Part shown: piece after piece, positions 1 to 7,302 of the stretch
How the letters are laid out: each line of letters starts with the position of its first letter
How positions within the stretch are numbered: the stretch's first letter is position 1
Assembly: GCA_024404415.1 (NCBI GenBank)
Contig: JAKSPX010000016.1
Location: forward strand, 1 to 11,973
From: Clostridia bacterium
GTDB lineage: Bacteria; Bacillota; Clostridia; Oscillospirales; QAMX01
Length of the DNA: 11,973 bases
Direction of reading: 5' to 3'
Program-made: the position numbers and the translations under genes
Notes under the pieces: model-generated
What the model was told of the DNA's origin: nothing
Seen by the model: the letters and a program-made list of their open reading frames with translations, nothing else
The model's database searches: none

Positions 1-1222
1 GGATGGATTCGATCAGGCTGATCTTGTCGGAGGGGATGTCGGTGTAGGAGAAGCGGACGTAGAGGTCATTGGCGTAGCGGCCGAGGAGGTAGATGTGCTC
101 GGTCTTTTCGGTGTTCAATAAGCCGAAATTGATGTCCCAGAGCCAGCTTGTTTCGCTCGTGAAATACTTGCGGCTGACCGCGTCGACGATGACGATCACG
201 GCGTGGTCTTCCTTCTGCTGGGTGGTGTAGCGGATGGACTGGTCGTAGGAGACGGAGTTTTCGTGCTTGGAGGTGAGGAGCATGCCGTGGGCGGAGCCGA
301 GCTTATATTCCACGACGCGGCCGTTTTTCAGAACGTAGTTGCTGATCTGCTCAGCGACCTTGCTTCCGGGAATGCCGATCATGCGGCAGACAGCGTAGCA
401 GGCGCAGATGTTGTAGACGTTGTAGACCGATTTGAAGGCGAGGGTGATCTTGTCCTCGTTGTTGAGGGTGATGACGCCTTCATCGAGGTCGCAGTCGGTG
501 ACGGTGAAGGTGGTCTCCTGCTTTTTGTAGCCGCATTTCGGGCAGGAGAAAGCGCCGATGTGGTTATAATGGACGTAATCGTAGGTCATTTCGGCGTTGC
601 AGAGCGGGCAATACTTGCCGTCATCATACATGCCGGGGTTCTTTTCGTAGTCGAAATTCTGCTTGTCCATGCCGAACCAGACGACTTTTTCGTGATCCTT
701 GGCAAAGAGGGAGATCAGCGGATCGTCGGCGTTGAGAAGGAGGGTGCAGTCATTACCGATGCTCTGGCGGATGGCGTTAAAGACCCACTCAGGGTGCGCG
801 TTGCGGGTGAGCTGGTCACGGTAGAGGTTGGTGATGACGTAATGGGTCGGCTGGAAATTCTTGAAGGTGAAGCGGGCGTAGCGCTCGTCCGATTCGATCA
901 GGAGGACGTCCTCCTTGCATTTGCCGGAAAGCGAGCAGCTATTGAGGATCATGGTGGTGACGCCTTCGATCTGGTTGGAGCCTTCCTTGTTGTAGATGAT
1001 GGTCTTGCCGGCGGCGGTGAGCACGCGGGCGATCATTTCCACGGTGGAGGTCTTGCCGTTGCTGCCGGTGACGGCGATGATCTCGGGCGGGAGCTGGATG
1101 CGTTTTAAGATATCGGGGCAGATCTTGAGGGCATAATAGCCCGGCTTGGAGCTGCCTTTGCCGATGAGCTTGCCGACAAGACGCAGGATCTTGCAGGCGA
1201 CGATGGCTAAAAACTTTCTCAT
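1..1222 (-). CDS. murT: Lipid II isoglutaminyl synthase subunit MurT (3' end cut by window edge)
   Basis: Mur-ligase-like subunit that, with the glutaminase GatD, amidates the D-Glu of lipid II to D-isoglutamine in the cytoplasm. The 407 codons present show a P-loop GSNGKTST (residues 53-60), the Mur-type segment YNKEGSNQIEG (77-87), and a four-cysteine zinc ribbon inserted in the central domain (Cys205, Cys208, Cys227, Cys230), which is typical of MurT and absent from MurC-F. The C-terminal DUF1727-type domain begins near residue 300. WLWDINF (360-366) probably carries the aspartate that completes the catalytic triad with GatD. The ATG at 1222 is preceded by AAAGGAG with 11-nt spacing and no better upstream start. 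The gene follows the TM2 gene by 30 bp and probably shares its transcript. gatD would be expected beyond the left edge. Roughly 30-50 C-terminal residues are missing. Confidence 0.93.
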   Translation of the reverse strand, partial: MRKFLAIVACKILRLVGKLIGKGSSKPGYYALKICPDILKRIQLPPEIIAVTGSNGKTSTVEMIARVLTAAGKTIIYNKEGSNQIEGVTTMILNSCSLSGKCKEDVLLIESDERYARFTFKNFQPTHYVITNLYRDQLTRNAHPEWVFNAIRQSIGNDCTLLLNADDPLISLFAKDHEKVVWFGMDKQNFDYEKNPGMYDDGKYCPLCNAEMTYDYVHYNHIGAFSCPKCGYKKQETTFTVTDCDLDEGVITLNNEDKITLAFKSVYNVYNICACYAVCRMIGIPGSKVAEQISNYVLKNGRVVEYKLGSAHGMLLTSKHENSVSYDQSIRYTTQQKEDHAVIVIVDAVSRKYFTSETSWLWDINFGLLNTEKTEHIYLLGRYANDLYVRFSYTDIPSDKISLIESI

Positions 1223-1252
1223 GTGACGAGTGACTCCTTTGGCGATGTATAT

Positions 1253-1780
1253 TTATTTTTTGACGACGTAATAGGGATTCGGCTTGGCGAGAAGGATGAA
1301 AATGTCGATCAACCAGCCGTAGGCAAAAAGACCGACGGTACAGAGATAGAGGATGCCCATTCCCGTCCGGCCTTCATAGAATTTGTGCGCACCGAAATAG
1401 CCGAAAAAGAGGCAGAGGAAAAAGGCGACCCATTTGTTCTTCGGTGTGCCGGGTGGGGGCGGAGGCGCGACGGGCGCGGAGCGGAAGACCGCGTCCTGAA
1501 AATCCCGGTAGGAAGGCTGACGGTAGGCTCCCTCGTTCCCGGACGCGCGGTTTGGAATATAGCCGCAGTTGGGGCAGGCGTTTGAAAAGTAGGTCTCGCC
1601 GCAGACCGGGCAGGTCTTCTCTTTCTTGCCGACCTTTACGCCGCATTGCGGGCAGTAAAGACCGTTATCAAAGACAGTGCCGCAGTTTTCGCACTTGTGG
1701 GCAAAATCGGAAGCGCCGCAGGAGGGACAGAACTTGACGCCTTCCGGCAGCTCCGAATCACAGTGCTTGCATATTTTCAT
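1253..1780 (-). CDS. Zinc-ribbon and TM2 domain membrane protein
   Basis: A 175-residue protein. Three Cys4 zinc-ribbon-like modules come first: Cys4/7/18/21, Cys30/33/43/46 and Cys57/60/69/72. A low-complexity linker with six consecutive prolines (about 105-110) follows, then a TM2 domain (about 115-165) with two hydrophobic helices around the conserved GYFGAHKFYEG turn (127-137). TM2 proteins are small membrane proteins of poorly known function; the ribbons should face the cytoplasm. The start at 1780 (MKICKHC) is preferred over an in-frame Met 14 codons upstream, because the zinc ribbon begins directly there and the extension looks unrelated to any domain. The ribosome binding site is weak (GGTGGTG). 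It has its own promoter and lies 30 bp upstream of murT. Domain assignment is secure, role unknown. Confidence 0.88.
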   Translation of the reverse strand: MKICKHCDSELPEGVKFCPSCGASDFAHKCENCGTVFDNGLYCPQCGVKVGKKEKTCPVCGETYFSNACPNCGYIPNRASGNEGAYRQPSYRDFQDAVFRSAPVAPPPPPGTPKNKWVAFFLCLFFGYFGAHKFYEGRTGMGILYLCTVGLFAYGWLIDIFILLAKPNPYYVVKK

Positions 1781-1833
1781 GGTTCGTTCACCACCGCAAT
1801 CAGAATGGATACGTAAACTCACATACTCTTTTC

Positions 1834-1862
1834 ATTATAGTACGAGAAAGGTGAAAAAGCAA
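1834..1862 (-). promoter_or_regulatory. Sigma-A-type promoter for the TM2-murT genes
   Basis: On the minus strand, TTGCTT (1857-1862) and a perfect TATAAT (1834-1839) are separated by exactly 17 nt, placing transcription start near 1827, about 45 nt upstream of the TM2 start codon. The -35 box lies inside the U-tract of the terminator of the preceding GRE operon, so termination and initiation signals overlap. Confidence 0.75.
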
Positions 1863-1901
1863 GAAAAAGGATACGCCCGGCGGGATATTTTCGCCGGGCG
1901 T
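1854..1901 (-). terminator. Rho-independent terminator of the GRE operon
   Basis: A perfect 10-bp GC-rich stem (1892-1901 with 1873-1882) closes a 9-nt loop. On the minus strand it is followed by a T-rich tract (1854-1870). It lies about 20 nt past the GRE stop codon and marks the end of the long minus-strand cluster. Confidence 0.9.
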
Positions 1902-1920
1902 AAAGAGAGGGAGTTTTGAA

Positions 1921-4065
1921 TTACATGCCGTCGATGAAGCGGTCGATGACCAGCTTGCGGAAGGCGGGGGAGAGGGTGCAGAAGTAGGCGGTGAAGCCGG
2001 TGACGCGCACCACCAGGTCGGGGTGGGACATCGGGTCGCGGTCGGCCTCCATCAGGACGTCCTTGTCGAGCACGTTGATGTTGACGAGGGTGCCGCCCAT
2101 GCGGAAATGGGTCTTGATGACGTCGGCAACACGCTCGATGCCGCCCTCTTCGGCGGAAAGCCGCGGGTCAAATTCGAGCTGCAGAGGAGCCGGGTCGCCC
2201 CAGCCGGGCTGAATGGCGGCAATGCCTGTCGCCATGGCGGTGACGGCGCCGTCCTTGCGGAAACCGGGAGTCGGATTCGCGCCGTGGGTAATGGGCGCGC
2301 CCTTGTGGCGGCCGTTGGGGGTCGCGCCGACCGTGCTGCCGAACTGGATGGTGCGGGACCACGAGAACCACCCGGGGATGATCTGCGCCGGGGCGGGCAT
2401 CGGGTAGCCCTTGACGGTCGCGGCCCAGGTCTCGCTTAACCACTTGGCCCACTTGTCGCCGAGCGAATTGCCCGCGCAGTATCTTTCAGAGGTCGAGAGC
2501 ATCAGGCGGATGCGCTCGCCCTGTACGCCTTCGAAGTCGCATTTCAGCCATTTGTCGAGTTCTTCGTAGGTGAGTTTCTTTTCCTTCTCGACGCGCTGTT
2601 CAAGGGCGGCGAGTGAGTCGGCCACCGTGCCGAGGCCCGCGCCGTCGATGCCGAAGGTAAAGAGCTCGGCGCACTGGGAGATGTTCTCACCGCGTTCGAT
2701 GGTGCCCTGCATCATGAGGTTCATCACCAGCTCCGGGAATACCTTATGCTGGTACTTCATGTGGAAGAGGATGCCCTTGGCCGTCACGTCGACGGCGGCT
2801 TCCATGTGCTTCTTTATGAGCTTTTTAAGCGTTTCCAGCGACTTTTCCTCGTCGGATGCCATCATTTCGTCAAAGGCGACCATGAAGAGCTTGGCGACGT
2901 TTACTTTAATGGTATCGTTAAGGGAGTATTCGCGTCCCGGGACCGACATCCAGTGGCAGCCCACGGCGTAGCGGCTGCGGGCGATCTCGCGGGTGATGCC
3001 CTTGTTTTTGGTGTACTTCATGAGGCCGAGGTCGCCGGAGAAGCGCGGCCAGCCGCGGCGGTCTTCAAAAATCGTGCGCACGGCCTGCAGGAAGAACTTC
3101 TCGTCCATGTTCTCATGCCACCTCACGGTGAGGTTGCAGGAGGCGTCGAGCCAGCATCCCGCTTCGAGGATGAGGTAGGAGAGCTCACTTGTCATGTCGT
3201 TGCCGTCCGCGTCCGGGCCGGAAAGCTGGTAATAGTGGGTGTCGACCAGGAGAAGGTCGGCGACGATGAATTTGGCTTTTTCGTCGTCAAGGATCCCCGC
3301 GGCCTTGTCGCGGCGGTAGTAGGGGAGGAGCATCACGTCGAGCTGGCATCCCGCGCCGTCGCGGTTATACATTCTGGAGACGGTCGCCATCCACGCCATC
3401 CACTGGCAGGCCTCAAGGAAGGTCGCGGGCGGGGAGGAGAGGATGTGCTTGTTGGCTTCGAGCATTTCTTTGAGCGTTTCTTTGCATTCGGGGCGCTCTT
3501 CAATGGCGAGGAGGCGCTCGATCTCGTCGATGTGGCGGGAGATGAAGCCCTGAATGGCCAGAACGGTGCGCTCCTCCGCGTCGTAGAAGACGTCCTTTTC
3601 AGGGTCGGTGTTCAGCGCGCGGTAGTGGCGGACTTTTTCAAGGATGCCGCCCCAGCCGAGGCGCAGACCGATGGAGTAATCGGCGGCGAAATGCGCCCAT
3701 TTGGCGATGCCGGGGTTGGTGTCGTATAATTCCTGCAAAGGCTTCAGATGGTCGTAGGAATAATAGGAAGGCCACGGGTTGGCTTCGCGGTACTTGTCGA
3801 AGCGGTCGCGCCAGCGCCCGGCGAGGATCTCCAGCGGGTCGACGTAGACCGGGTGATTGGCCATGAAGCGCTCGTAGTTCTCGATGCAGGCGGTGATGCC
3901 GAAAATGCCGCCGTCCTTGGTGACGGGGGTGAAGGAATAATCCTTCGGGAGCGGCACGGTGCCGTAGTCGTCGGCGTCCATGTAACCCTGCTGGCTCATT
4001 TTGCCCTTGGTGTCTTCGATCTTTTTGGCGCGCAGGAGCTTCATGCGTTCAAAATATGTCATCAT
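1921..4065 (-). CDS. Glycyl radical enzyme of unassigned subfamily (PFL-like)
   Basis: A 714-residue GRE catalytic subunit. The C-terminal glycyl radical loop is RVTGFTAYF (687-695), with Gly690 as the radical residue, preceded by the typical stretch MGGTLVNINVLDKDVL (656-671) and HPDLVV. The predicted thiyl-forming Cys370 sits in VGCHWMSVPG (368-377). Dehydratase/lyase GREs carry Cys-x-Glu here and pyruvate formate-lyase carries Cys-Cys; this protein has Cys-His-Trp, so neither activity should be assigned. GATPNGR (580-586) is another family landmark. Start: two adjacent ATGs (4065, 4062) lie downstream of AGAAAGG at 4076-4082. The longer frame to 4140 only reads back through the activase gene and is Pro/Ser-rich non-domain sequence. 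The activase stop is 16 bp upstream, so the two are co-expressed, as is normal for GRE systems. The enzyme is cytoplasmic and oxygen-sensitive. Substrate unknown; the oxidoreductase neighbours hint at a polyol, sugar or cyclitol derivative. Confidence 0.93.
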   Translation of the reverse strand: MMTYFERMKLLRAKKIEDTKGKMSQQGYMDADDYGTVPLPKDYSFTPVTKDGGIFGITACIENYERFMANHPVYVDPLEILAGRWRDRFDKYREANPWPSYYSYDHLKPLQELYDTNPGIAKWAHFAADYSIGLRLGWGGILEKVRHYRALNTDPEKDVFYDAEERTVLAIQGFISRHIDEIERLLAIEERPECKETLKEMLEANKHILSSPPATFLEACQWMAWMATVSRMYNRDGAGCQLDVMLLPYYRRDKAAGILDDEKAKFIVADLLLVDTHYYQLSGPDADGNDMTSELSYLILEAGCWLDASCNLTVRWHENMDEKFFLQAVRTIFEDRRGWPRFSGDLGLMKYTKNKGITREIARSRYAVGCHWMSVPGREYSLNDTIKVNVAKLFMVAFDEMMASDEEKSLETLKKLIKKHMEAAVDVTAKGILFHMKYQHKVFPELVMNLMMQGTIERGENISQCAELFTFGIDGAGLGTVADSLAALEQRVEKEKKLTYEELDKWLKCDFEGVQGERIRLMLSTSERYCAGNSLGDKWAKWLSETWAATVKGYPMPAPAQIIPGWFSWSRTIQFGSTVGATPNGRHKGAPITHGANPTPGFRKDGAVTAMATGIAAIQPGWGDPAPLQLEFDPRLSAEEGGIERVADVIKTHFRMGGTLVNINVLDKDVLMEADRDPMSHPDLVVRVTGFTAYFCTLSPAFRKLVIDRFIDGM

Positions 4066-4081
4066 AATGGGTATGCCTTTC

Positions 4082-4897
4082 TTACTTGGTGATGTTGGCC
4101 GCGCGGACGGGGATACCGGCTTCGCGCGCGGCGGCGGCAAGCGATTCCATCAGCTCTTTCGAGGGCTTTTCAAACTGCCGGGCTTCTTTCCCGAGTGCCT
4201 CGGCCTTGGAAACGCCGAGCGGATGGTAGGGAAGAAGCTCGTAATAAAGAAGCGTCGGGAGCGAGGAGGCGAAACCGGCGATGGCGCGGATGGTCTTTTC
4301 GTCGGCATTGACGCCCGGAATGACCGGGGTACGGAGAATGAGGGGCTTGCCGAGACTTGAGACGGCGCGGATGTTTTCCCGGATGCCCTCAAGCGGCACG
4401 CCGACGAATTCTTCGTGGCGCGCACTCTCCGCGTCCTTGCAGTCGCACATCACAAGGTCGGCCTCTTCGACCGCTTGCAATACGGCCTCGCGGGAGGTCG
4501 ACATATTGGTCTCGATGGCGGTGCGGATGCCTTCTTCATGACATTTGGCGAAGAGCGCTTTGGCAAAGGCGGGACGGCAGGTCGGTTCGCCGCCCGAAAG
4601 GGTCACGCCGCCCTCGTTTCCGTAATAGGCCTTGTCCTCGGCGACGACGGAAAGGATCTCCTCTACCGTCATCTCTTTCCCGCAGGGGACGCGCGCCCCG
4701 GCGTAGCAGCCATCCTTGCAGAGGCCGCAGAGGATGCATTTTTCAGGGTAAAAGAGGGTCTCCGGCTCAAAGGAGAGGGTCTCGGGGTTATGGCACCACG
4801 CGCAATGCAGGTTGCAGCCCTTGGTGAAGACAGTGGTGCGGATGCCGGGGCCGTCGTGCACGGAGAAGCGCTGGATGTCGGTGATGACGGCGGTCAT
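4082..4897 (-). CDS. Glycyl radical enzyme activase (radical SAM)
   Basis: A 271-residue radical SAM protein that should abstract a hydrogen from Gly690 of the adjacent GRE to create the radical. The N-terminal GRE-activase signature DIQRFSVHDGPGIRTTVF (7-24) leads into the 4Fe-4S SAM motif CNLHCAWC (Cys28, Cys32, Cys35). SGGEP (101-105) contacts SAM, and LLPYHPLG (221-228) is the usual C-terminal activase motif. A ferredoxin-like insertion holds one CxxCxxCxxxC set (Cys54, 57, 60, 64) plus a lone Cys72. Many non-PFL activases carry two such sets and are about 300 residues long, so this is a shortened version. Its ATG overlaps the stop of the preceding oxidoreductase gene (ATGA), indicating translational coupling; AAGG lies about 10 nt upstream. 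Confidence 0.93.
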   Translation of the reverse strand: MTAVITDIQRFSVHDGPGIRTTVFTKGCNLHCAWCHNPETLSFEPETLFYPEKCILCGLCKDGCYAGARVPCGKEMTVEEILSVVAEDKAYYGNEGGVTLSGGEPTCRPAFAKALFAKCHEEGIRTAIETNMSTSREAVLQAVEEADLVMCDCKDAESARHEEFVGVPLEGIRENIRAVSSLGKPLILRTPVIPGVNADEKTIRAIAGFASSLPTLLYYELLPYHPLGVSKAEALGKEARQFEKPSKELMESLAAAAREAGIPVRAANITK

Positions 4898-5997
4898 AAG
4901 GTCTCGGCCTTCCCGGAGGCGGCGGCGCGGATGCCCGCGTCCAGAAGCTCCATGGCTTTGAGGTTCATTTCAAGCGTCAGGGTCTCGTGGAGCGGCGCGC
5001 CGGAATCCATGTGGCGGACGAAGGCGTCGGCGGTGTCTTTCATGCCCTCGGGGAGCTTTTCGATCGGGAATTCTTCAATTTCGCCGTAGGGAGAGGTGAA
5101 ACGGACGACGGTGCCATCATTGGTCGGGTAGGCGGTCAGCGCGCCGTATTCGCCGTAAACGATGGGGGCGCACTGGGCGAGAGGCTGCGGGGTCGTCCAG
5201 GTACCTTCGATGTTGCAGACGGCCTGATCGAACTTGGCGATGATGGTGGCGTTGTCTTCCACGTCGCCCCACGGGGAGGTGAGGTTGGACTTCACGCCGA
5301 CGACCGAAGTGGCCCTGCCGCCGACAAACCACGCGGCAAATAAGCAGCCGTAGCAGCAGAGGTCGAGCATGGCGCCGCCGCCGCATTTTGATTGATGCCA
5401 CCAGGTGCGTCCCTTGGCTTCGGGGGTCATGTCCTCGGCGGTCTCGGTCACGCCGCGGTGCTTGGCGCCGGGGCCGAGGGGGCCGGTGTGGCCCGCACGG
5501 TACTGTAAGCCGATGACCTTGCCGATCTTACCCTGGTCGACGAGGCGCTTCATCTGGTGGAGCCACGGACGCCAGGTGATCGGCCAGTTGACGATGGCGA
5601 AAACACCGGCTTCGCGGGTGACCTTTTCGATCTCCACCGCGTCGGCATAACTGATGGCCATGGGCTTTTCGATGCACACGCCGCAGCCGCGCTCGGCGCA
5701 GGCCTTGACGATGGCGGCGTGGTAGAAGTTTTCACTCGTGATGATGGCGAGGTCGGGCTTTTCCTTGTCGAGCATTTCCACGTAATCGTCGTAGACGCGG
5801 GTAATACCGAAGTGCTCCTTGGCGAAGTTCAGGTTCCAGGTGCGGGTGTAGGGACCGAAGCTGATCTCCTCGACCAGCGGATGGGTGTCGGCGCAGGCGA
5901 CGAGGTCGATTCTGGGGTTGGCGTAAAAGCCCGCGGCCACGTCGTTGATGTGCATGTGGGCAAAACCGATGATGACGACCTTGTATTTTCTATCCAT
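4894..5997 (-). CDS. Gfo/Idh/MocA-family oxidoreductase (variant with Tyr at the catalytic His position)
   Basis: A 367-residue NAD(P)-dependent oxidoreductase of the Gfo/Idh/MocA family, which acts on sugar, cyclitol or similar hydroxyl/keto groups. The N-terminal Rossmann region is VVIIGFAHMHIND; the usual GxGxxG is changed to G-F-A-H-M-H. EKP (110-112) carries the conserved Lys111. The motif GGGAMLDLCCYGC (206-218) replaces the canonical D-x-G-x-H by D-x-x-C-Y: Asp212 is kept and Tyr216 sits at the His position. Tyr there is known in glucose-fructose oxidoreductase and dihydrodiol dehydrogenase. It shares NWP, WWxxSxxGGGAxLD and the M-H Rossmann variant with the gene at 7303-8382, suggesting duplication. 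The ATG at 5997 is preceded by GGAGG with 6-nt spacing and lies 1 bp after the previous stop; an ATG 11 codons upstream is rejected. The stop overlaps the activase start. Substrate unknown. Confidence 0.88.
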   Translation of the reverse strand: MDRKYKVVIIGFAHMHINDVAAGFYANPRIDLVACADTHPLVEEISFGPYTRTWNLNFAKEHFGITRVYDDYVEMLDKEKPDLAIITSENFYHAAIVKACAERGCGVCIEKPMAISYADAVEIEKVTREAGVFAIVNWPITWRPWLHQMKRLVDQGKIGKVIGLQYRAGHTGPLGPGAKHRGVTETAEDMTPEAKGRTWWHQSKCGGGAMLDLCCYGCLFAAWFVGGRATSVVGVKSNLTSPWGDVEDNATIIAKFDQAVCNIEGTWTTPQPLAQCAPIVYGEYGALTAYPTNDGTVVRFTSPYGEIEEFPIEKLPEGMKDTADAFVRHMDSGAPLHETLTLEMNLKAMELLDAGIRAAASGKAETL

Positions 5998-5998
5998 T

Positions 5999-7117
5999 TT
6001 ACGCCTCCAATTCGGAGATGGCGATCTCACGGCCCTCGTCCGAAGAGCGGTAGAAGGCTTCGATGGCGCCGGAGATATTCAGGATCTCTTCCTTCTTGAT
6101 GAGGTATTCGCCCTCGTTCCGGAGCACCTGAATGACGTTATCAAAGAGATGGAAGTGCATGAAGAAGGGCTGGGTCGCCTTGTAGGGAGATTCGTCCACG
6201 ATGCGGGGCTGGACGTCGGTCAGGTAGCCGCCGGAGGTGGAGTAGAGCTTGCCTTCGGGGAGGTAAATGCCCGCCTTGTCGCCGGAGAGACGAATGTCAA
6301 ACTGCTCGGGCTGGTTGATGGCCCAGGCCGCCTTGAAGGAGCAGGACTTGTTGCCCTTGAAGCGGATGTAGCCGGAGGCGAATTCTTCCACGGAGAATTC
6401 CTCGTCCTTGTAGGGGCGCGGGGTGAAAACGCCGCCGTATGCGCCGGAATCCGAGAGGGTGGGGGGAACGTCGTCCTTGAGGTGGGAGATGATGGCCTGC
6501 GAGTTGCCGGTGACGGAAAGCACCTCGGGGTTACCCAGCATCCAGTTCATCGCGTCGAGGAAGTGCACACCGATGTCGCAGAAGGCGCCGCCGCCGTTCA
6601 TTTCCTTGATGTGGAACATGCCCCAGCGCGGCACACCGCGGCGGCGGATGCGGGCGAATTCGGAATAATAGATGTCGCCGAGCATCCCCTTGTCGATCAT
6701 ATCCTTGGCGGCCATGAAGTCGGCGCGGAAGCGCATGCTCTGGTTGGCGAAGAGCAGCTTGCCGCAGCGCTCGGCGGTGGCGTACATTTCCTTCGCGTCA
6801 CGGAGGGTGAGGGCGATGGGCTTTTCGCAGATGACGTGCGCGCCGTGCTCAAGGGCGAGGATGGTCATGGGCTTGTGGAAGTTGTTCGGAGTGCAGACCG
6901 AAACGAGGTCGGGCTTGCATTTGTCGAGCATTTCCTCGGCGTTGGTGTAGTAGGTGTCCAGGCCGCAGCGCTCGGCGGGCTCGCGGGCGGCGGTTTCGCG
7001 GATGTCGCACACGCCGACGCTCTCGAGATCGTCCGGCAGGAGGCGGTAGGCGGGAATGTGAGCGGAATTGGCGATCATGCCGTTGCCGATGATGCAGACT
7101 CTGAATTTGGTTTTCAT
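5999..7117 (-). CDS. Gfo/Idh/MocA-family oxidoreductase (canonical active site)
   Basis: A 372-residue family member with the standard features: Rossmann fold at the N-terminus (VCIIGNGMIANSAHIPAY), CEKPIAL with Lys99 as the conserved catalytic/cofactor lysine, and GGGAFCDIGVHFLD (175-188) with Asp181 and His185 forming the usual D-x-G-x-H motif. RRRGVPRWG (158-166) resembles the substrate-binding segment of MviM-like members. It probably oxidises or reduces a sugar- or inositol-like carbon with NAD(P). The ATG at 7117 has AAAGGA 9 nt upstream. It is the first of four closely packed genes ending with the GRE; only 1 bp separates its stop from the next start. The 185 bp upstream carries a palindromic repeat and no convincing promoter, so it may be transcribed from further upstream. 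Family secure, substrate unknown. Confidence 0.9.
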   Translation of the reverse strand: MKTKFRVCIIGNGMIANSAHIPAYRLLPDDLESVGVCDIRETAAREPAERCGLDTYYTNAEEMLDKCKPDLVSVCTPNNFHKPMTILALEHGAHVICEKPIALTLRDAKEMYATAERCGKLLFANQSMRFRADFMAAKDMIDKGMLGDIYYSEFARIRRRGVPRWGMFHIKEMNGGGAFCDIGVHFLDAMNWMLGNPEVLSVTGNSQAIISHLKDDVPPTLSDSGAYGGVFTPRPYKDEEFSVEEFASGYIRFKGNKSCSFKAAWAINQPEQFDIRLSGDKAGIYLPEGKLYSTSGGYLTDVQPRIVDESPYKATQPFFMHFHLFDNVIQVLRNEGEYLIKKEEILNISGAIEAFYRSSDEGREIAISELEA

Positions 7118-7170
7118 GGTGGTTTGTCCTTTCTGTGGTGATGTTACATGGTTTTCAAAGGAGGCTTCAT

Positions 7171-7246
7171 GTCATTCTGAGGCCGCAGGCCGAAGGATCT
7201 TTTTTAAAAGCCCGAAGAAAGGATCCTTCGCTTCGCTCAGGATGAC
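7171..7246. repeat. Palindromic intergenic repeat (GTCATyCTGA...GAAGGATC type)
   Basis: The left arm (7171-7199) begins GTCATTCTGAGGC and ends GAAGGATC. The reverse complement of the right arm (7221-7246) begins GTCATCCTGAGCG and ends GAAGGATCC. The arms match at both ends with a few differences and a length change in the middle, forming a large imperfect hairpin around about 20 nt. From general knowledge, this sequence type is a very common dispersed repeat in Clostridia genomes. No coding potential. Confidence 0.75.
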
Positions 7247-7271
7247 AGGGACGGTGCGTAAACAGGCCGTC

Positions 7272-7299
7272 TTCTGAAAACTGAATTCTGAAAACTGAA
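7272..7299. repeat. Tandem 14-bp direct repeat TTCTGAAAACTGAA
   Basis: Two perfect adjacent copies (7272-7285 and 7286-7299) lie directly against the stop codon of the gene at 7303-8382. A related TGAAAACT sequence sits at the same relative place beside the next gene (8634-8643). Confidence 0.8.
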
Positions 7300-7302
7300 A
7301 AC

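Larger units (their letters stand above)
7118..7302. other. Intergenic region between two oxidoreductase genes, mostly repeat
   Basis: 185 bp that hold an imperfect palindromic element (7171-7246), a tandem 14-bp repeat (7272-7299) and the ribosome binding site of the gene starting at 7117. I see no convincing -35/-10 pair and no long T-tract terminator on the minus strand. The palindrome could form a large RNA hairpin that stabilises or attenuates the transcript. Confidence 0.6.

Noticed and set aside
203..1108. Open frame on the plus strand over murT
   Set aside because: Antisense shadow; the minus strand gives a continuous MurT with P-loop and zinc ribbon.
2746..3729. 327-codon plus-strand open frame
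   Set aside because: Antisense shadow of the GRE gene, with low-complexity composition and no motif.
1921..4065. Naming the GRE pyruvate formate-lyase (pflB) or glycerol/diol dehydratase
   Set aside because: No Cys-Cys pair and no Cys-x-Glu at the active-site loop; only the superfamily is supported.
4066..4140. 25-residue N-terminal extension of the GRE
   Set aside because: The frame is open, but the sequence overlaps the activase 3' end, is Pro/Ser/Lys-rich, and the ATG at 4065 has its own ribosome binding site.
5945..7141. Long open frame on the plus strand (398 codons)
   Set aside because: It lies antisense to two well-supported oxidoreductase genes; its Gly/Val/Glu-rich translation is what GC-rich codon bias on the other strand produces, with no domain signature.
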